Notes under the pieces: generated by a model
Told to the model about the DNA's origin: nothing
The model's input: the letters and a program-made list of their open reading frames with translations, nothing else
Database searches by the model: none
Position numbers and translations under genes: made by a program
Shown: piece after piece, positions 11,381-24,000 of the stretch
How the letters are laid out: the number at the start of each line of letters is the position of its first letter
Position numbering within the stretch: position 1 is the stretch's first letter
Assembly (NCBI GenBank): GCA_002633005.1
Contig: NMRA01000045.1
Location: 437,627 to 480,381 of the forward strand
Length of the DNA stretch: 42,755 bases
Direction of reading: 5' to 3'
Source: Phoronis australis
Taxonomy: Eukaryota; Phoronida; Phoronidae

Positions 11381-12302
11381 NNNNNNNNNNNNNNNNNNNN
11401 NNNNNNNNNNNNNNNNNNNNNNNNNNNNNNNNNNNNNNNNNNNNNNNNNNNNNNNNNNNNNNNNNNNNNNNNNNNNNNNNNNNNNNNNNNNNNNNNNNNN
11501 NNNNNNNNNNNNNNNNNNNNNNNNNNNNNNNNNNNNNNNNNNNNNNNNNNNNNNNNNNNNNNNNNNNNNNNNNNNNNNNNNNNNNNNNNNNNNNNNNNNN
11601 NNNNNNNNNNNNNNNNNNNNNNNNNNNNNNNNNNNNNNNNNNNNNNNNNNNNNNNNNNNNNNNNNNNNNNNNNNNNNNNNNNNNNNNNNNNNNNNNNNNN
11701 NNNNNNNNNNNNNNNNNNNNNNNNNNNNNNNNNNNNNNNNNNNNNNNNNNNNNNNNNNNNNNNNNNNNNNNNNNNNNNNNNNNNNNNNNNNNNNNNNNNN
11801 NNNNNNNNNNNNNNNNNNNNNNNNNNNNNNNNNNNNNNNNNNNNNNNNNNNNNNNNNNNNNNNNNNNNNNNNNNNNNNNNNNNNNNNNNNNNNNNNNNNN
11901 NNNNNNNNNNNNNNNNNNNNNNNNNNNNNNNNNNNNNNNNNNNNNNNNNNNNNNNNNNNNNNNNNNNNNNNNNNNNNNNNNNNNNNNNNNNNNNNNNNNN
12001 NNNNNNNNNNNNNNNNNNNNNNNNNNNNNNNNNNNNNNNNNNNNNNNNNNNNNNNNNNNNNNNNNNNNNNNNNNNNNNNNNNNNNNNNNNNNNNNNNNNN
12101 NNNNNNNNNNNNNNNNNNNNNNNNNNNNNNNNNNNNNNNNNNNNNNNNNNNNNNNNNNNNNNNNNNNNNNNNNNNNNNNNNNNNNNNNNNNNNNNNNNNN
12201 NNNNNNNNNNNNNNNNNNNNNNNNNNNNNNNNNNNNNNNNNNNNNNNNNNNNNNNNNNNNNNNNNNNNNNNNNNNNNNNNNNNNNNNNNNNNNNNNNNNN
12301 NN
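11381..12302. other. Assembly gap (922 N)
   Basis: A run of N. The three long plus-strand frames and the minus-strand frame that appear to cross it are artefacts of the N run and are not annotated. It sits just downstream of a SINE, so the missing sequence may be repetitive. Confidence 1.
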
Positions 12303-12985
12303 GACTCAACAAATTACCTGAAATCCTCCTCAAGTTTTCCAAATAGCGTCTCTAAGATTTTTAAGTTCTTGTGGAGTCTGGATTAACTGCAGATTAAGTC
12401 CAAATCTGCGCTAGATTGCAGCCCGCAACACGATAAAAATCTCTGGAGGAACACACATGTTGTTGTCACGTGACTTTTGTTTTGAAGTTTGTATGCGTGT
12501 GTGTGACAGTAAGCGTGCGTGTGCTTGTCATCAGAGTTCATTTGCCAGAGTAATGTAATGATCTAGGTGTGAATTGTATCCAAAGAAATTAAGTCAAGCA
12601 GAGCGTGTTTTAATATTTAGCTTAGCACTTGCTGGCCTCATCTGCTAAAAAACGTTCAGAGAATTTTTTCGGTAAGACCGATATGTCACTCATTGAGTCG
12701 CCGGGTGAGTGGATGCGTGACCGTAGTGTAACAGCTTTTCCGGAAGATTTGGGGTGTAAGGGTGCGAAGTGGGTCGTTTTGACCTTAAATACACAAATTA
12801 CGATTAGTTAAATAATTTCTCTTAAAAAAATGCAAAAGTTTTTTACGGTAACAGAAACTTTCGGAAATTAGTGCTAATATTTATTTGCCGATGCTTTGTT
12901 ACCCGTTTCATGAATAGATAGTTCCTGACTAAATGTCTTCGATGACAGCCGGTACATTATGCAGGGTGCGCTTCTTGGCCGCGTG
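12303..12985. other. Intergenic, possible promoter-proximal region
   Basis: No gene was recognised. It contains CACGTGAC (an E-box/CLEAR-like word, about 12467-12474), a short GT-rich tract (about 12492-12535) and a ggtaag donor-like word near 12671. Any of these could belong to a non-coding first exon of the importin gene, but nothing proves it. Confidence 0.4.
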
Positions 12986-13573
12986 TTAACACTGGTCGAT
13001 TTTTTTTATTGGTCTTCGATTCACGGTTTTCACGTGTACAAAGAAGTTTGGGTTCCTGTTGAGGCCGGAGAAGATCTGTTCCGGAAAGAAACAATGCAAG
13101 GCCACTGACAAGTACGCTGCATCTCTTTTCAAAGTCCACACCCGCGTAGTGGGGCACGTCCCTCGCAAGAGCAGCAAAACTTCTGCATTCTTTTTGAATA
13201 GCGGCGTAAGTTTGAAGTGTATACGGACATAACGATGAGGCTCGTGGTCTACAAATTCAGGACTGTCGGATCTTTCAATTGATAAATTGGAGACTTTAGA
13301 ACTGTAGGTAAGGGCATTTTTCACATGTAGTTCATGGGCTGGGCGCTTACTTAAGTCTGAAAACGGGTTGGGGCACTTGTTGGTACATGGGCGCTTATTA
13401 GGGCGAATAGCAGCAGAATTGCATACAGTAGCGTAGTTTAATGCACACAAATCACACGTCATGCAAACCAATCGGCCATTCCATTTACCCTTATCAATCC
13501 CAATAGCCTTTGCGCACCCTAATTTCCGGACATGCGCAATCGTTAAATCGATTCGGTTACAACTCCGCTATTG
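12986..13573 (-). CDS. Unrecognised ORF, about 195 codons open
   Basis: The minus frame is open from just after a stop at about 13574 to a stop at 12986. The first in-frame ATG is at 13462, giving about 158 aa. The N-terminal part is cysteine-rich (VCMTCDLCALNY, then PCTNKCPNPF), a weak zinc-ribbon-like spacing. The rest shows no domain I know. Its upstream end abuts the SINE at 13567, so it may be truncated by that insertion or be a remnant of a mobile element ORF. An overlapping second frame (12957-13157) is also open, which is consistent with decay by frameshift. Not assigned to any family. Confidence 0.2.
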
Positions 13574-13662
13574 CCTATAACCTGAATGGTTAGCACGCTT
13601 GCCGGTTTTATGGGGATCGCTAGTTCGATTCCCGAGCCGAGGTCGGGTAATCTCGGCTATTG
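13567..13662 (+). mobile_element. tRNA-like SINE, family 2, copy b
   Basis: It shares with 11140-11225 ttgccta, ctgaatggttagcacgctt, ttttatgggg, a B box (AGTTCGATTCC, 13622-13632) and gaggtcgggtaatctcg. It has a small insertion (gagccgaggtcggg against gaggtcggg). Similarity stops after about ggctatt, so the shared unit is about 90 bp, or the 3' bodies have diverged. The A box is degenerate (taacctgaatgg). Confidence 0.75.
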
Positions 13663-14984
13663 AGTCTAGTAATACGAGGACCGGGGATTCCGAAAATGAT
13701 AATATCACGTGGTTACGACTTTGAAGTCGAATTGTGCTAATAACCAAAGTATTCTTACTACGCAAAATTGATTTAACTCGACGTATAACAACAGCACGCA
13801 CCTGGAATTCCAGAATGTCCTCACACGATATCGATAATGCCTTTCCACTGGAAGCAGACATCTTGAATATGGAGTTATCTAGGCTACGAGACCAAAGTTT
13901 GAAAATTAATTTTGATTAGGTTTTGCTCCTGATTAGGATAAAATTGTCGAAATTACTGGTGTAAACAAGGCGTTGACTTTTATTATTTTCAGTAATGTTG
14001 CAGAAAATATATTTTCCACAAAAGTTAGCAAGGTGTCACAGAAACGTAAAGCATAACTTAACAACTTTTAACAAATTTAAAATAATTTTAGCTAGATTAG
14101 CGCAAATTACTTCTCATTTTGTGATGAATTACTTTAATTATATGTTTTTAAATTACAAAAAATCTAATTTTTTTAAATATATTGAATAAAAGTACTTTCA
14201 TATTTATTTTTTCTAGTTAGTCGAACGCATGCTCTGTGCCCCCGAATATATCACTTCTCTGCTCATTTTTCTTTGAAGAATAGGGGAGTAAGTTAGACAC
14301 AATCACAGATTTCACTGTAAGTAAACTAATGTGAAACTATGATGCCTAAGACACTTTTATTGCTTTATCGTTTTAACCTGTTTGTAATGCTTAATTCGCT
14401 TTGATTGTCGTGTGAATTTCCTCATGCCAAAACTCATCATCTCGCTCGCCTCGATGACGAATGAACGAAACTGAGTCAGAGAAAGACGGTCTTTTTGGTA
14501 GGCTAGATAAGACGAAAATAAAAATGGTTCGCGATGTTGGGGTACAATTCTTATTCATTCCTCGGGATGACAGGGTTTCTTTTGAAATGGTTAATTTGGT
14601 GGGTAGTTATTAAAGGTTTCTCATGGGCAGCGCTCCANGGGGGGTGCTATAGACAAAATGTTTTCACTTTTCAGTGCTTCGCCGCCCATGTTTCTTCATG
14701 CAGCAGAGCCTTCAAAGGAGTATTGTACAGTGTCACTTATGCTCAGTACAGTTCCTGATCATGAATATCAAATTTGTGACTAGAAACCCAAAATGAGCTT
14801 TAGAATTGACCCAACGCATTATTTCATGACAGTGCCCTTTGTGTGTTCATTTCTTCTTGCCACTAGAATTTTCTCATATAGAAGTGTGTTTTTTTTGAGC
14901 TTGTGCTTAAAGCCAGTGGAACTGATTTAAATGTTGATTGGGGTAGAAGGATATTTGCTATTTGTGTGAGATATTACCATGAGT
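13663..14984. other. Gene-free stretch upstream of importin alpha
   Basis: AT-rich sequence with no convincing coding exon. At least part must be intron or 5' UTR of the importin gene, because the first coding exon begins immediately after a splice acceptor. One ambiguous base (N) is at 14638. I could not place the non-coding first exon or the transcription start. Confidence 0.5.
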
Positions 14985-15000
14985 GTATACACATTTGCAG
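14985..15000 (+). other. Splice acceptor flush with the importin start codon
   Basis: The sequence tatacacatttgcag ends at 15000 and the ATG follows directly at 15001. This implies at least one non-coding 5' exon upstream. An upstream ATG at 14979 is out of frame. Confidence 0.75.
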
Positions 15001-18000
15001 ATGGCAGAAGAAGCGAACTCTCGGATGAAAAGCTATAAAAATAAAGGCAAAGATCTGCAGGAGTTGAGACGAATACGGGAAGAGGAAGGAATTCAGTTGA
15101 GAAAACAGAAACGAGAAGAACAGGTAAATTTTAAGCTGCATTTCACCTTGTTAATCTGGCTAAAAACAAAAATCGCATTTAGGTGGTTTTACCGTCATAA
15201 ACTATTCCTTACCATAGTTGATTTCTGTTTTCGTTACCAACAAGAGCGTCAAAACCATCAGCAACTCGAGAAAATGCTGGCCCAGGAGTTTAGTGGGATG
15301 GCCAGCTTTAAAATTGTGAATTCATAATTTGAGACACAAAGTTGCCAGTTGCCACACACACACAACCGAGCACACACTCAGAATATGACGGGAAGTAAAC
15401 GGACAGAACTCAGAATCACACGGCATAAGTCGGAAAAGCCCTTTGATGAGTCATGCACAGGCAACGTGCGATTGTCTGCCTCTGGCTTAGGAGGTGAGCC
15501 TCTGCAGGATATTGGGCCCAAGATGGGGTAATGGTGGTTAATAGGAGCAAGAGGCACTCCTAACTTTGTGTTCAAAAACTGTCAGAGTGATATCTGGTGT
15601 GGATACTGAACATTTGCTGAGTGTGCCTGTTCTTCACTTGAGGTTTATTTCATTATTTCATTTTTATGCAAAACTGTGGGTTCAGGTTTCTTTGGGATCG
15701 CCCTCTACATTAATCCTACATTCTTTAATGTTTTTTTTTATGTCAGCGCCATGTGCATTATGGCCTTAATTGTTGCAAAAGGTAAATCAGTATGACTTGC
15801 CAATTACTTTCCAGTTATTTAAAAGAAGAAATGTCACCGTAGAACACATTGAAAATGACTTTGATGACACACACTTACAAGACTCCATGGTGACATCCAG
15901 CACACTAGAAGTGAGTACATTCAAAGATGGAAAGAGGAAGCAGTGTGGCCTTGTGGGTTGAGCGTCTGCCTCTTGTTCACGAGATGGTAGATTCGAGTCC
16001 CACTGTACCCCACTGTTAGACCTTTGAGTCAGGTCTCTAGCTCCTCAGCTCAATCTCAATTTGTGTGCATGTCTGTATGTGTTACAAGTTAGTATTAATA
16101 AATGATAAGTGGTTTCAGGTGGTTGTTGTAATGGGCCCGGCTGAGTAACCCAGCCAAATCTGATACAACGTGTATCAGACCACCCGCACTAAATTGATAA
16201 GGCATCAAGGAGTTTCAAGCTCTATTGAGATAGAGATGGTTATACGCTAGTGTTATTATTTGAAGTGTTTCTTCTACTTTAGTAGATACAATTTTGGCAG
16301 TGATAATAATTGTTTTTATGTCAAAATGTGACTTGAAGTTACAATTTTACACTTATGTGTTTTGTTCAGCAAGCGAAAATTGTGATGTCAGTACTTTGGC
16401 AAAAGCTTATGAAGTGATATTTTTGGACATAAGTGCAAAAAATGTATTCTGTCGGCTCACTTTGATCATACTCTGCTGACCCAACTCTCTTGTCTTCCTT
16501 GGAGATGTTTGACTGTGTTCATGTAAGCATTGTCTTGTATTCTTTATAGCAGAGTGGAATTACCCAAGAAATCCTTCAAGATCTCTACAGTGACAACATT
16601 GAGAAACAGCTGCAAGCCACACAGAAGTTCCGTCGGTTATTATCTAAAGGTTAGACGACACTACTCATTTAGCTATATCTGTTGTGTAGTTTTTAAGCCG
16701 ATTTAGATACCCACGATCGAAATAGCAACTACTTAAAGTTGCATTTTGCCCTGTTAAGCTGGCGAATAAACAAAAATCAAATTGAATCCTTCTACTTTCA
16801 TAGAATTGGTCTCTTAACATTTGTCATTGGTAGGATTCTATTTCTGTTGCTAACAAAACCATTGAGACCATCAGCGACTTAAGAAAACACTTGATAGTAT
16901 ATTGTGGTTGTCTAACTCTAAAATGGCGCATGTACATGACTTGAGTTGCTGGCTCGTTCAGCAACAATTTTAAAAGGTCATATGAGCATGATTATGTGTT
17001 TCAGTCCCAAAGGGCTTCTCATTTAATAATTCAGCATTGGTAGCTAAACAAGGGGCAAAATGCTCCTTTAAAGGACTTGCGCAGCACCAATTAGGGCAGG
17101 CTATAATTGCTTACTTCAATGTTTTATAAGTAAGTTAATGGTAGTGAATGATCTCATCAAAACAATCGGTGACCCTGGTGTCCTTGGTTTTATTGTGTAG
17201 TTCACTAGCTCGCCATATTGTAAAACCAAAACTTGGAATTTCACCCCAAAACAACGGTGTTTCTTATATGGCGATGATTGGAGCCTTAAACTTTCCACTT
17301 TGTCAGTTGGGTTGTTTCCGTAAATGAAGTCTTATTTCTTTGAAATAGCCTGATTGGCCACTTAGAAAAGCCATCCCTTTTGTGAGTAAGACAGCATATA
17401 ACAGTTGGCCAGGTATTAGAGAGCACTGCTGGGGCGTGTTCCGTAAGGCGAGTATTGTGTTAGTTTGGCAAAAAAAAACAGCCAAGATTACTCCAGTGTA
17501 ATGAAAGGTCTCACTAAGATTGTGCAATTACTCTTTGTAGAAGCAATAGCCTAATGGCCACCACTGAAAATGATTCAAAGATTACGTCATAATGTTGTTA
17601 TTGATGTTGTTGTCATGTTATATTTCTGTTGTATAAGCAAATATTTTACACAGGAGCCTATTATTACTCACTGAAAGCGGCCCTGAACGTGAGTTCATCT
17701 TTTTTCAGAACCCAACCCACCAATAGATGAAGTGATTCATTATGGAATAGTCCCAAGGTTTGTGGAGTTTTTGGGCTGCGCTACGAATTGCACTCTGCAG
17801 GTGTGTACACCTTTAAAATGTACAAATTTCTGTATTTTATCTATTAGCTGTTTTTGGCGTTATAATAGTTGTTGTTGTTAAAATGTCTTAGGAGTTAAAC
17901 ACAGCTTTTTTAGTTACTCGTGTCATCATACTGATTTATGAGAGTTCTATGTTCGTGGAGAACAGAAAAGGGTGGCGGTTTGTTCTGCAAACTATCATTT

Positions 18001-21000
18001 CGAAGCACAAGTTTGAGGCAGACTGATCTTTTTGCTGATTGGCTGTTGCCTCCTCGTGCTCCATCTTAACCTGTGTGTGTGTGTGTGTGCGTGCGTGCGT
18101 GCGTGACTGAGAGAGAATGTGGTGTGAATGTGGTAAGGGAAAGTAGCGCTCAGTAATTGTGTGATTATCAAGATTATATTTTTTAAAGGCTTGTCCCTAA
18201 TTGTCATAATGTGCTGTTGCTGCTGTGTTTTTGCTTATGGAAATGCAAAGTGAAAGTAACTGTCATGGAAAAATGACCCGGGCTTTCTCTTTAAGTCAGC
18301 TGAGCTAATGTGGAATGATCGTTATTGTGGCAGTGGAAACGCTGTTTTACTGTTAAGATTTTCCCTCAATTACAGGTCATCGCTAGACATTTTTGCTACT
18401 ACGAAAGTAGCCTATATTACAATAAAACAGCAATTTGTTGAATTACTCTTTGTGAGTACTTTTTGTGCACTTATTGTGTTATGTTTGGCCATGAATGTAG
18501 CCCTTGCTCACCAGCTAGTAATCATTTTCCCATTTTCAGTTTGAAGCTGCCTGGGCGTTGACAAATGTTGCCTCAGGAACGTCACTGCAGACTCAAGTGG
18601 TCATGCGGGCCGGAGCTGTGCCAATCTTCATCAGGTTGTTGTCGTCAGAGTTTGAGGATGTGCAAGAACAGGTAGTCAATTCAAGGCACTTAAAGCGGTT
18701 GCAAACGTTCTGGTCCATCAAAAATACCATAAAATTTTGATGTAGATTAGTTACCTCAATGAAACTTGCTGTATTCAGAGTTTTTTTTACTCCTATGACG
18801 TGGTTTTTGGGTTTGGAAAAAATGATTCCATGCTCGACAACATTCTTGACGTATAAAATGACCACTGGTGACTAAACAATTTGTAAAGCCTAGTTTCGAG
18901 CAATTATGGTGTCAGTTCCTTTCAAGCCTTGAAATCATTAACAGATCTGACATAGGAACAATTTGAGACCAATTTTGTAAATGTAGGCCTTAATCAAAAG
19001 GGACGGAAAGTGGTTTATAGTTGCTGTAAGGAACAAGTTAGAGTACCGAGTGTAGAAACAGGCTCGTGTATGCTATGTCCTGTCGAATCTGAGTCATATT
19101 GGCTTTGGAAATAGTATTTTGTCATTGGTGGTAGTACTGACTAAGTATGGCTATTGACATTACAGGACTGGGCTTGCTGTGGTTTTTATTCCGTCCATAG
19201 GCTTTAATTTGAAAGTGAATATCTTACAATTCCAATCTAGACTGTATGCGACTTTGTTTGAACCAATATATGTTCAAGACAGTCTATATGACAGGATGCA
19301 TGGTTAAAGGATTTTGATCTACTATCAAACAACAGAGAAAGTCTTTAAACCATTGCTTAAGTGTTCAGTTTTTACACGAATGTACATCAAAAATATAGAA
19401 ACTCCTGTTTGAGAAAAATATTTTGATAAATGTTGACAACTCTAAAGATTAAAGTTGATCCGTTCAGTCATCCGGTTGAAAGTAATTTTATGCTTGGATT
19501 CAAATGATTAAGACAAAGAATTGTGTCTGATGTGTTTCATCTGATGATGGGGGATGACTTGTGTTAAAACATTAGTGCATTTTCTTTCTTTTCAGGCTGT
19601 TTGGGCTCTAGGCAACATAGCTGGAGACAGTCCAGAATGCAGGGACTATGTGTTAAATGAAAATATCCTGCAACCTCTTTTACAGTAAGTCCTGTCATTC
19701 TGATAATGCCCGAAACAGCTTAGTTGGTACTGGTCGTTTTTTTTTGTGAAAATCTAGTTGACGATACCGCAACTTTATGTTGCTAAAGTTTTGAAAAAGA
19801 ACATTCATCTGAGACTAGCTAAAATAATGAAGGATTTGTTTTTACTTATTGCTTGACATTTCAAACTTTGCTTTACTGTGACTTTGTGCTACTTTTCAAA
19901 AGAGCACCAAACCTTGGCAGAAAATGATATGGATGTGCGATGTTTTTTTTTTTCATTTTTTTGGTGATCTCAGGTTTCAATGACACAAGTTTGGGTACAG
20001 ACCAGAACCAATTACAGGGCTGCCAATTTTCAGGGCCAAAAAAATCATTATCTACGGATTTTTAAACGTTTGAACATTTATTTCCCTTTAAAAAATCAGA
20101 GTAAAGTTAAAAATATCTTTTAAATTATCAGCATTTTGAAGCAAAGATTGGGGCAGGAAGTGATGGAAATTGTCAAGAACTCAAGATCCGATCTATGACG
20201 TATCCTGAATACCAGTGTAGAATGCAATTAGCATACGAAATTGTGATTGGTCAGTTGCAGTTTTTTGTGAAGGACTGAACAATGAAAAATGCGCTTACTT
20301 GGTTTTGCATTATGGGATATCGTATGCTTTGGGATTCATGCAAAGATGTCGAGAGCGAAATTTCGGAGACAAATGGAGTGGCATCAACCGCATGTAATCC
20401 CGCTGTCTTCAACACTGAGAACCCTGATCCCTACAATACTGTTATGGATCAACCGTGGTAGTGTGGGAAGAAATCGACCATGCCGACACCAGAAGCCGAA
20501 AACATCGATGTGACCAGCTGTGTTATTACGTAATTTTGCTATTTTGTTCCATAATTTGAAATCAAAATTTTTTGTTTTGGTGTGTATCAATCCATCTTTA
20601 AGACTTTCTGAAAATGTTGGAAATTGTTGAGCAGTGAGATTGATTTCGATTAGAAAGACAAAGACACACTTCTGTACATAAGCCAACAGATAACAGGGGA
20701 GAGAATTTCAAGTTACAACAAGTCAAACAAGGTGGCGCTAATTTAAGTGCATGAGCACCAATGAAACCAATATATAACAGAAATCTTACAAGTTTTCACT
20801 CGCAAAATACAGATTATGCCCTTAATGAGTTGGCAGCCCTGCAATTGTCCTTTGTTTCAGCCTAATATAGAATCAAATTAATGCATTAGCGTGTTAAAAT
20901 TGATATGATGATACAATACTACTTTGTTTTAACACCTCACACCTTTTTATGGGTGGCATTTCTAGAACCAGAAATTGATTTAGTATGCCTTTTTAGACGT

Positions 21001-24000
21001 TCTTTTTGTGCCAAAACATTGAAATGAGACATGTTGTCTTCTCTTCAGCTAAATCTTTTTTTTTAAGAAGAAACTAATATGCGCAGTTCTAAAATGTTTT
21101 TTCCCAATTTCGATCTTCAAATGAGCAGTTTTGGAAAGTCAGTCTTGAGTGTACCTACCTTGGTTGATATCAAAATAATATCCAAACGTGGGTGGCAGTT
21201 AAATCAGTTCGTTGTTATTTGCAGTAAATAATCTTAATCCTGTTACAAAAAACATACAAAGAGCAGGAAGTTTGTGAGTTTCTTGTTTGTGACAACACTT
21301 CTGATGAACTTTTATAATTTAGAAGACTATCAATCTCAATGATCAACTTTGAGCATGGCGGCTACTTCATCAGGAATTGACATTTCATGGTTCGAAGTTG
21401 AGGACATCTTCCATAAAATACTTGTTACTAGCATTTGCTGTGTTTTTCCCTGGGTTTCCTTTTTCATACTGTTGTATTTTCTTCCCTGTCAGAATCCTCG
21501 GCAAGCAAAGTCGTCTCACGATGACACGAAACGCAGTATGGTGTTTGTCAAATCTATGCAGGGGAAAGCATCCGGCGCCTGAATTTGGAAAGGTTAGTAA
21601 TCATTCACTGTTACACTTAGCAAATGCACCCAGCCTTTGGTGCAATTTGGGGTAGAAAACTAATCTGCCTGCGTCTAGAAATTGCTGTTTTACTGTGGAC
21701 TGAATAAATGTATGTATCAGGGTCAGGAGTTAGAAAGGTATGGTTACTGTGAAGACCACCTCCATTGAAAACGCGAGATGTTCATGGAAAATTTTGACTT
21801 GGAAAACCTAAACGCGAGTGAGGATTGAATGATTGACTATCAGCCTGGTTCATATTGTCTGGTCTTACATTCACTGGATACCGTAACCTCTTTTCAATTT
21901 TGCCCATTAATGACTGCGACAATTTTCTTGTTTTTCAGAAGGCCGAATACGTTATTGAAATGTTGGAAGTTTCCTCCAAGTTCTGTTTATAATTACTACA
22001 CACTAAAATCTATGATCAGATGAAGTGTAAATTTCAAAAGAAATTGTTAAATCTGACAAAACTTTATATCCGCCATAATGTGTGCTTAATTGAATGTATT
22101 AATAAGTGAATAATTCTTCAACCCTGTAGGTGAATGCTGCCTTGCCCATACTGGCTCGACTGCTGTTTCACACGGACTACGATGTGTTGGCAGATGCCTG
22201 CTGGGCCTTGTCCTACTTATCCGATGGGCCCAATGAGAAGATTCAGGCTGTCATTGACTCGGGTGTCTGCCGAAGGCTTGTTGAGCTGCTCATGTAAGCA
22301 TGAGGTTTGGTTTTGTTTCGTTATACTCTCTAAACAGAGTAGCACGTCAGCTGGTGTAAATTTTCTTGGTTTTATTCTGTTCACAATACATTAATGTCTT
22401 TACACTTACGTCTCTAGGTAAAACGTTTATCTTGGTGAAGACAAAAACAAAGTACTTATATTTGCAGCGTAAAATTTGCACAAAATGTTCCTTCAGTGAC
22501 ATCACTAAATGAACGCTCATTGGTAGGTATGGCTATGAGAAGCTGTGTGTGTGTTAGTCATATTTTTGTGTTGCGTGCACTGTCGGTTTTGGTTCAGTTT
22601 TTTTCTCATATCATAAATTGATCTGAAATTACTCATTGGGAGTGATTGGTATCCCTCGACAGTACAAAGTGCCACTCAGTAGTTGTTATGGATTAACTTA
22701 GTATAACTTCCTAAAGCTGCTTTCAAGGTGGTGATGTAGAAGTATAGATTTTGTTAGGTATGTGGCATTCATTTTGTGTCGTGCCACCAGGTGACAAAGG
22801 GAATAAAATTTGAACGTTTCTATTTATTTTTTATCGTCAATTTTAAATCTTTGATTTTTTTTGCATTTTGGACAGCCATGGTAACATTTTATTGACCCTT
22901 GGAGTTTAAAGGTTAAGTCTATTTAAAAAGGCTGAGAGTATGCAATTACAAGTTTGTTATAAATCTTTTTCCTAAATTATCATTTTGTTTTATGAAACTG
23001 ATTTTTTTCATAAAAATTATATGACTCCTATTTTGATAGCCTCTCATGTAAAAGTGGGACATTTTAAAAACAATTCCTATAAGCACTTTGGACCGCAGTG
23101 CATAAAGCATACGGCCAAGGGGCCGGTCAGTCATTTCTGAGATAAGACGTTCTGAAGTTGACCGGTTTCTTGGACATTCTTTTGGGGTCCTGCATAAGCT
23201 GTCTAATGAAATGTGACTCCATCTCTAGCTACTTTCTGTTGTTTTCCTCTCTAGGGATTCACAGCAAAATGTAATATCTGCTGCCCTGCGTGCTGTGGGT
23301 AACATCGTCACCGGGGACGACGTACAGACACAAGTGATCCTCAACTGTAACGCTCTCCCTAATCTAAATCACCTCTTGAGCAGCTCCAAAGAGTCCATCC
23401 GTAAAGAGGCTTGCTGGACATTGTCCAACATCACCGCTGGCAACAGGGCCCAGATACAGGTATGGTAGTGGTGTGCGGGAGTGTTGGGCATGTGGATCAA
23501 GTAGTTGTGTTCTAAGGGAAACTGGCCATGAGAAAACACATAGTGGTTGTATACTTTACCAAAGAAAACACATAGTGGTTGTATACTTTACCAAAGAAAA
23601 CACATAGTGGTTGTATACTTTACCAAAGAAAACACATAGTGGTTGTATACTTTACCAAAGAAGACACATAGTGGTTGTTTACTTTACCAAAGAAGACACA
23701 TAGTGGTTGTATACTTTACCAAAGAAGACACATAGTGGTTGTATACTTTACCAAAGAAGACACATAGTGGTTGTATACTTTACCAAAGTTAATGGCAGTT
23801 TAAAATTGGCTGAGATAATTGCCTTTGCATAGTCAGGTCAGAACTGGAAAATATGCGTGTTAAATGACAGGTATCAACAGGAAAGGCATGGTTTGAAAGT
23901 GTGACTATTTGTATTTTCAGGAATAATAGATTTTCATTCTGCACTGTCGTAGCAGTAGTGACCGGTGTCGTCGTTCATTGTAATTGTCTTTGCAGGCGGT

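Noticed and set aside
11179-12386. Long ORFs of 325-387 codons on both strands
   Set aside because: They consist almost entirely of the 922-bp run of N; the flanking codons do not form a protein.
15124-15327. Extension of importin exon 1 by read-through (114-codon frame)
   Set aside because: A consensus donor (CAG|gtaaat) follows the codon for Gln41, and the family continues with LFKRRNV from the next exon. The extra residues do not match importin.
17995-18207. 70-codon minus-strand ORF with His/Thr repeats
   Set aside because: The repeats come from the TG/CGTG microsatellite.
23532-23787. CRISPR array
   Set aside because: The 32-bp units are directly adjacent with no spacers, in an animal intron. 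It is a minisatellite.
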